Source of the DNA: Lachnospiraceae bacterium
GTDB lineage: Bacteria > Bacillota > Clostridia > Lachnospirales > Lachnospiraceae
Assembly (NCBI GenBank): GCA_024687205.1
Contig: JAILES010000061.1
Coordinates: 34,212-98,211 of the forward strand
Direction of reading: 5' to 3'
DNA length: 64,000 nucleotides
Within the stretch, counting starts at the first letter, position 1; each line of letters begins with the position of its first letter. The position numbers were made by a program, and so were the translations under genes. The notes under the pieces were generated by a model that was given only the letters and a program-made list of their open reading frames with translations, was not told the DNA's origin and searched no databases. This document shows positions 61,795-64,000 of the stretch, in pieces.

Positions 61795-63795
61795 ATGAAA
61801 GATCATGCAAAATTATGGCTGGCTTATACACCGAAAAAGAACAACAGGGAATGTGCTTTACTTAGTAAATTCAGTTTCGCAGGGGCAGACGGAACGGACA
61901 GCATAGTTAAGAATGCAGCCGCTGAGCTTAAGTGCGGACTTAAGAGCATGCTGGATATAGAGCCTGAGATAGTATACGGCGATACGGCTGCACAGATAAA
62001 GATCTCGAACGGAAAGGACATGCAGGCCCGCGAGGAATACAGCATTTCTTTGAGCGGGGAAGGAGTATTTATAGAAGGCGGAAGTGCTGCCGGAATACTT
62101 TACGGCGTATTTGATATACTCCGTACTATCGCCTGTGAAAAGAATATTGAAGAGGCATATAAGGCGAAGAAGACGGTACGGCCTTCCAATCCTTTGAGAA
62201 TGCTGAACCATTGGGACAATATGGATGGCAGCATCGAGAGAGGATATTCGGGAGAGTCGTTTTTTTATGTGAATAATGAGATAGTCATTGATGAGCGGAC
62301 CAAAGACTATGCGAGACTGATAGCTTCAGTCGGTATCAATGCAGTTGTCATCAATAACGTAAATGTTAAAGATGCCGCATCCTATATGATAACCGACAGG
62401 TATTTTGACAAGCTGGCTCTACTGGGTGAGATATTTGCAGGCTACGGTATCGGACTGTACATGAGCCTTAATTATGCTTCAACCATCGAGATCGGCGGCC
62501 TGGACAGTGCAGATCCCCTTGATGAAAAAGTCATCAGCTGGTGGAAAACAAAAATGGCTGAGGTATTCAGCAGGATACCGACGCTTAAAGGTTTCCTGGT
62601 AAAGGCCGATTCGGAGGGGCGTCCCGGACCTTTCACCTACGGAAGGACCCAGGCGGACGGCGCCAATATGCTTGCTGATATCGTAAAAGACTACAATGCG
62701 ATCATCATATGGAGATGCTTCGTATACAACTGCAGGCAGGACTGGAGAGACAGAAAGACCGACAGGGCCAGAGCGGGCTATGACAACTTCATGCCAATGG
62801 ACGGTGACTATCATGATAATGTCATTCTTCAGATCAAGAACGGACCAATGGACTTCCAGATAAGGGAGCCGGTTTCTCCGCTTCTCGGAGGGCTTAAGAA
62901 GACCAATCAGATGCTGGAGGTGCAGATCGCCCAGGAATATACCGGACATCAGATAGATGTCTGTTATCTGATACCCGATTTCAAGGAGATACTCGGCTTT
63001 AAGACCTACTGCAGTGAAAGCAATGATACGGTAGCCGATATCATCAGCGGTGATACTTTTAACAGCAGGTTTTCGGGTATCGCGGCTGTTACCAATACAG
63101 GAAACGACTTTAACTGGACAGGCAATTATCTGGCGGGAGCCAATCTCTTCGGTTTCGGAAGACTGGCTTTTGATACAGAGCTTTCAGCTGAACAGATAGC
63201 TGAAGAATTCGTACGGATGACGATATCGGATGATGAGGAAGTGCTAGCTACGGTGCTTGGCATCCTTCTTCCTTCACGCGAGATATATGAGAGATATACG
63301 AGCCCTTTAGGCATTGGTTGGATGGTGCAGCCTGCGACTCACTACGGCTGCAGCGTGGACGGATATGAATATGACAGATGGGGAACCTATCACAGAGCCG
63401 ATCACCTTGGCATAGGAGTGGACAGGACCGACAAGGGGACCGGATATGCACTTCTTTACAACGAGCCGAATGCCTCCGTATATAACGATCCGGAGAAATG
63501 TCCCGATGAGCTGGTACTTTTCTTCCATCATCTTCCCTATACCCATGTGCTCCACAGCGGGAAGACGGTGATACAGCATATCTACGATTCTCATTTTGAG
63601 GGCTATGATGAGGCTAAGCAGCTGGCCGCAAAATGGGAAACGCTCAAAGGAAAAGTGGATGAGGATATCTTCGAAAACGTAAGGGAACGCTTTGAACGCC
63701 AGCTTGTAAATGCGCGTGAATGGTGTGATCAGGTAAATTCCTATTTCTACCGTAAGAGCGGGATCCCCGACGAGAAGGGGAGAGAGATCTACTAA
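61795..63795 (+). CDS. Alpha-glucuronidase, glycoside hydrolase family 67
   Basis: 666 residues, no signal peptide, so intracellular. GH67 enzymes remove 4-O-methyl-glucuronic acid from the end of short xylo-oligosaccharides. Family landmarks: a small N-terminal domain (GEGVFIEGGSAAGILYGVFDILR), the barrel with LRMLNHWDNMDGSIERGYSG, the acid Glu in LVKADSEGRPGPFTYGR, the Asp in NGPMDFQ and Glu in AQEYTGHQ, and the C-terminal LGIGVDRTDKGTG region. It implies growth on glucuronoxylan fragments, fitting a rumen or gut fibre degrader. No transporter or xylanase gene is beside it in the window. It follows the c-di-GMP gene by 13 bases with a strong own site (GGGAGG). Confidence 0.93.
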   Translation: MKDHAKLWLAYTPKKNNRECALLSKFSFAGADGTDSIVKNAAAELKCGLKSMLDIEPEIVYGDTAAQIKISNGKDMQAREEYSISLSGEGVFIEGGSAAGILYGVFDILRTIACEKNIEEAYKAKKTVRPSNPLRMLNHWDNMDGSIERGYSGESFFYVNNEIVIDERTKDYARLIASVGINAVVINNVNVKDAASYMITDRYFDKLALLGEIFAGYGIGLYMSLNYASTIEIGGLDSADPLDEKVISWWKTKMAEVFSRIPTLKGFLVKADSEGRPGPFTYGRTQADGANMLADIVKDYNAIIIWRCFVYNCRQDWRDRKTDRARAGYDNFMPMDGDYHDNVILQIKNGPMDFQIREPVSPLLGGLKKTNQMLEVQIAQEYTGHQIDVCYLIPDFKEILGFKTYCSESNDTVADIISGDTFNSRFSGIAAVTNTGNDFNWTGNYLAGANLFGFGRLAFDTELSAEQIAEEFVRMTISDDEEVLATVLGILLPSREIYERYTSPLGIGWMVQPATHYGCSVDGYEYDRWGTYHRADHLGIGVDRTDKGTGYALLYNEPNASVYNDPEKCPDELVLFFHHLPYTHVLHSGKTVIQHIYDSHFEGYDEAKQLAAKWETLKGKVDEDIFENVRERFERQLVNAREWCDQVNSYFYRKSGIPDEKGREIY

Positions 63796-63804
63796 AGTTT
63801 CAAG

Positions 63805-63835
63805 AGCCCGGAAGCCGCCGCTTCCGGGCTTTTTT
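63805..63835 (+). terminator. Rho-independent terminator after the alpha-glucuronidase
   Basis: Perfect 10-bp stem AGCCCGGAAG (63805-63814) / CTTCCGGGCT (63821-63830), six-base loop, T run. It is followed within a few bases by the group II intron. Confidence 0.95.
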
Positions 63836-63838
63836 GCA

Positions 63839-64000
63839 GTTCGCGCGCCATGGGCGCGCTCTAACGGGTGAAAGTCCCGAGTACGCGTAGGCAACGACGA
63901 AGTACATAGCTGAACAGCAAGGGTGTCTACCGTGAGGTGGAATCTGAAGGAAGCTGTAGGCAAATCCTTGGCCTGACGAACAGGAACCACATATAAGGCT
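63839..64000 (+). mobile_element. Group IIC intron, 5' end (continues beyond window)
   Basis: The first about 160 bases of a self-splicing retroelement RNA. From a start near GTTCGCGCGCC (63839) it follows the domain I layout of group IIC introns such as the Oceanobacillus one: CCATGGGCGC, ACGGGTGAAAGTCCCGAG, GCAAGGGTGTC, GGTGGAATCTGAAGGAAGC, GGCCTGACGAACA, GAACCACATATAAGGC. The 5' base pattern GUUCG differs a little from the common GUGYG, so the exact boundary is uncertain by one or two bases. Its site just downstream of a terminator hairpin is the hallmark of group IIC insertion. The reverse-transcriptase gene and the 3' end lie outside the window. Confidence 0.88.

Noticed and set aside
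1..64000. tRNA, rRNA, CRISPR array or replication origin
   Set aside because: Gaps were read by eye; no cloverleaf, rRNA stretch, regularly spaced identical repeats with unique spacers, or DnaA-box cluster was seen. A tool scan was not possible.

Overview
The window looks like chromosomal DNA of a Gram-positive anaerobe of the Lachnospiraceae, perhaps near Butyrivibrio or Pseudobutyrivibrio. This is inferred from gene content: PolC-type replicase, the xseA-xseB-ispA-dxs-tlyA-nadK-recN cluster, RqcH, Opp peptide transporter, an Asp23-nusB pair, a xylan-type GH67 alpha-glucuronidase, a hydrogenase-like chemoreceptor and a group IIC intron. Nearly all genes are on the plus strand and tightly packed. 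Only a small lipoprotein (33.6-34.1 kb) and a two-gene block (42.2-43.9 kb) are on the minus strand. I see no rRNA, tRNA, CRISPR array or insertion sequence transposase.

Layout. 0-7.3 kb: the end of prfC, a transglutaminase-like lipoprotein, then a large A+T-richer secreted protein (DUF6273 plus Ig-like domains). The 577-bp gap after it holds an array of about six degenerate hairpin modules that I cannot assign to any family. 7.2-15.7 kb: a strong promoter and a structured leader drive asp23-like, nusB, xseA, xseB, ispA, dxs, tlyA, nadK and recN (transcription, DNA repair, isoprenoid precursors, cofactor). 15.8-17.2 kb: glgA. 17.2-29.3 kb: a seven-gene membrane locus, consisting of a GldG-like protein, ABC ATPase, ABC permease, a protein with about 37 Asn-Gly-Gln repeats, MoxR, DUF58 and a 1487-residue protein with three von Willebrand A modules. 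29.3-34.1 kb: rqcH, a BspA-like protein, an ECF sigma factor with three small membrane proteins, and the minus-strand lipoprotein.

34.3-40.3 kb: an oppBCDFA-type peptide importer. 40.4-43.9 kb: NUDIX hydrolase, Xer recombinase, PHP phosphatase and a proline-rich repeat protein. 44.0-47.7 kb: gap, pgk, a zinc-ribbon protein and tpiA (lower glycolysis), with a Rex-like palindrome before gap and a folded spacer before pgk. 47.8-57.6 kb: aminotransferase, PP2C phosphatase with Ser/Thr kinase, ispG, polC and an NrnA-like DHH phosphoesterase. 57.6-63.8 kb: a soluble [FeFe]-hydrogenase-like chemoreceptor, a GAF-GGDEF-EAL protein and a GH67 alpha-glucuronidase. The window ends in the 5' domain of a group IIC intron placed just after the alpha-glucuronidase terminator, the usual target type for that class.

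The most interesting items are the hairpin array at 6873-7201, the hydrogenase-like chemoreceptor beside a c-di-GMP enzyme, and the MoxR/triple-vWA/ABC membrane locus. Promoter, operator and RNA-structure calls were made by eye; no folding or database search was run.
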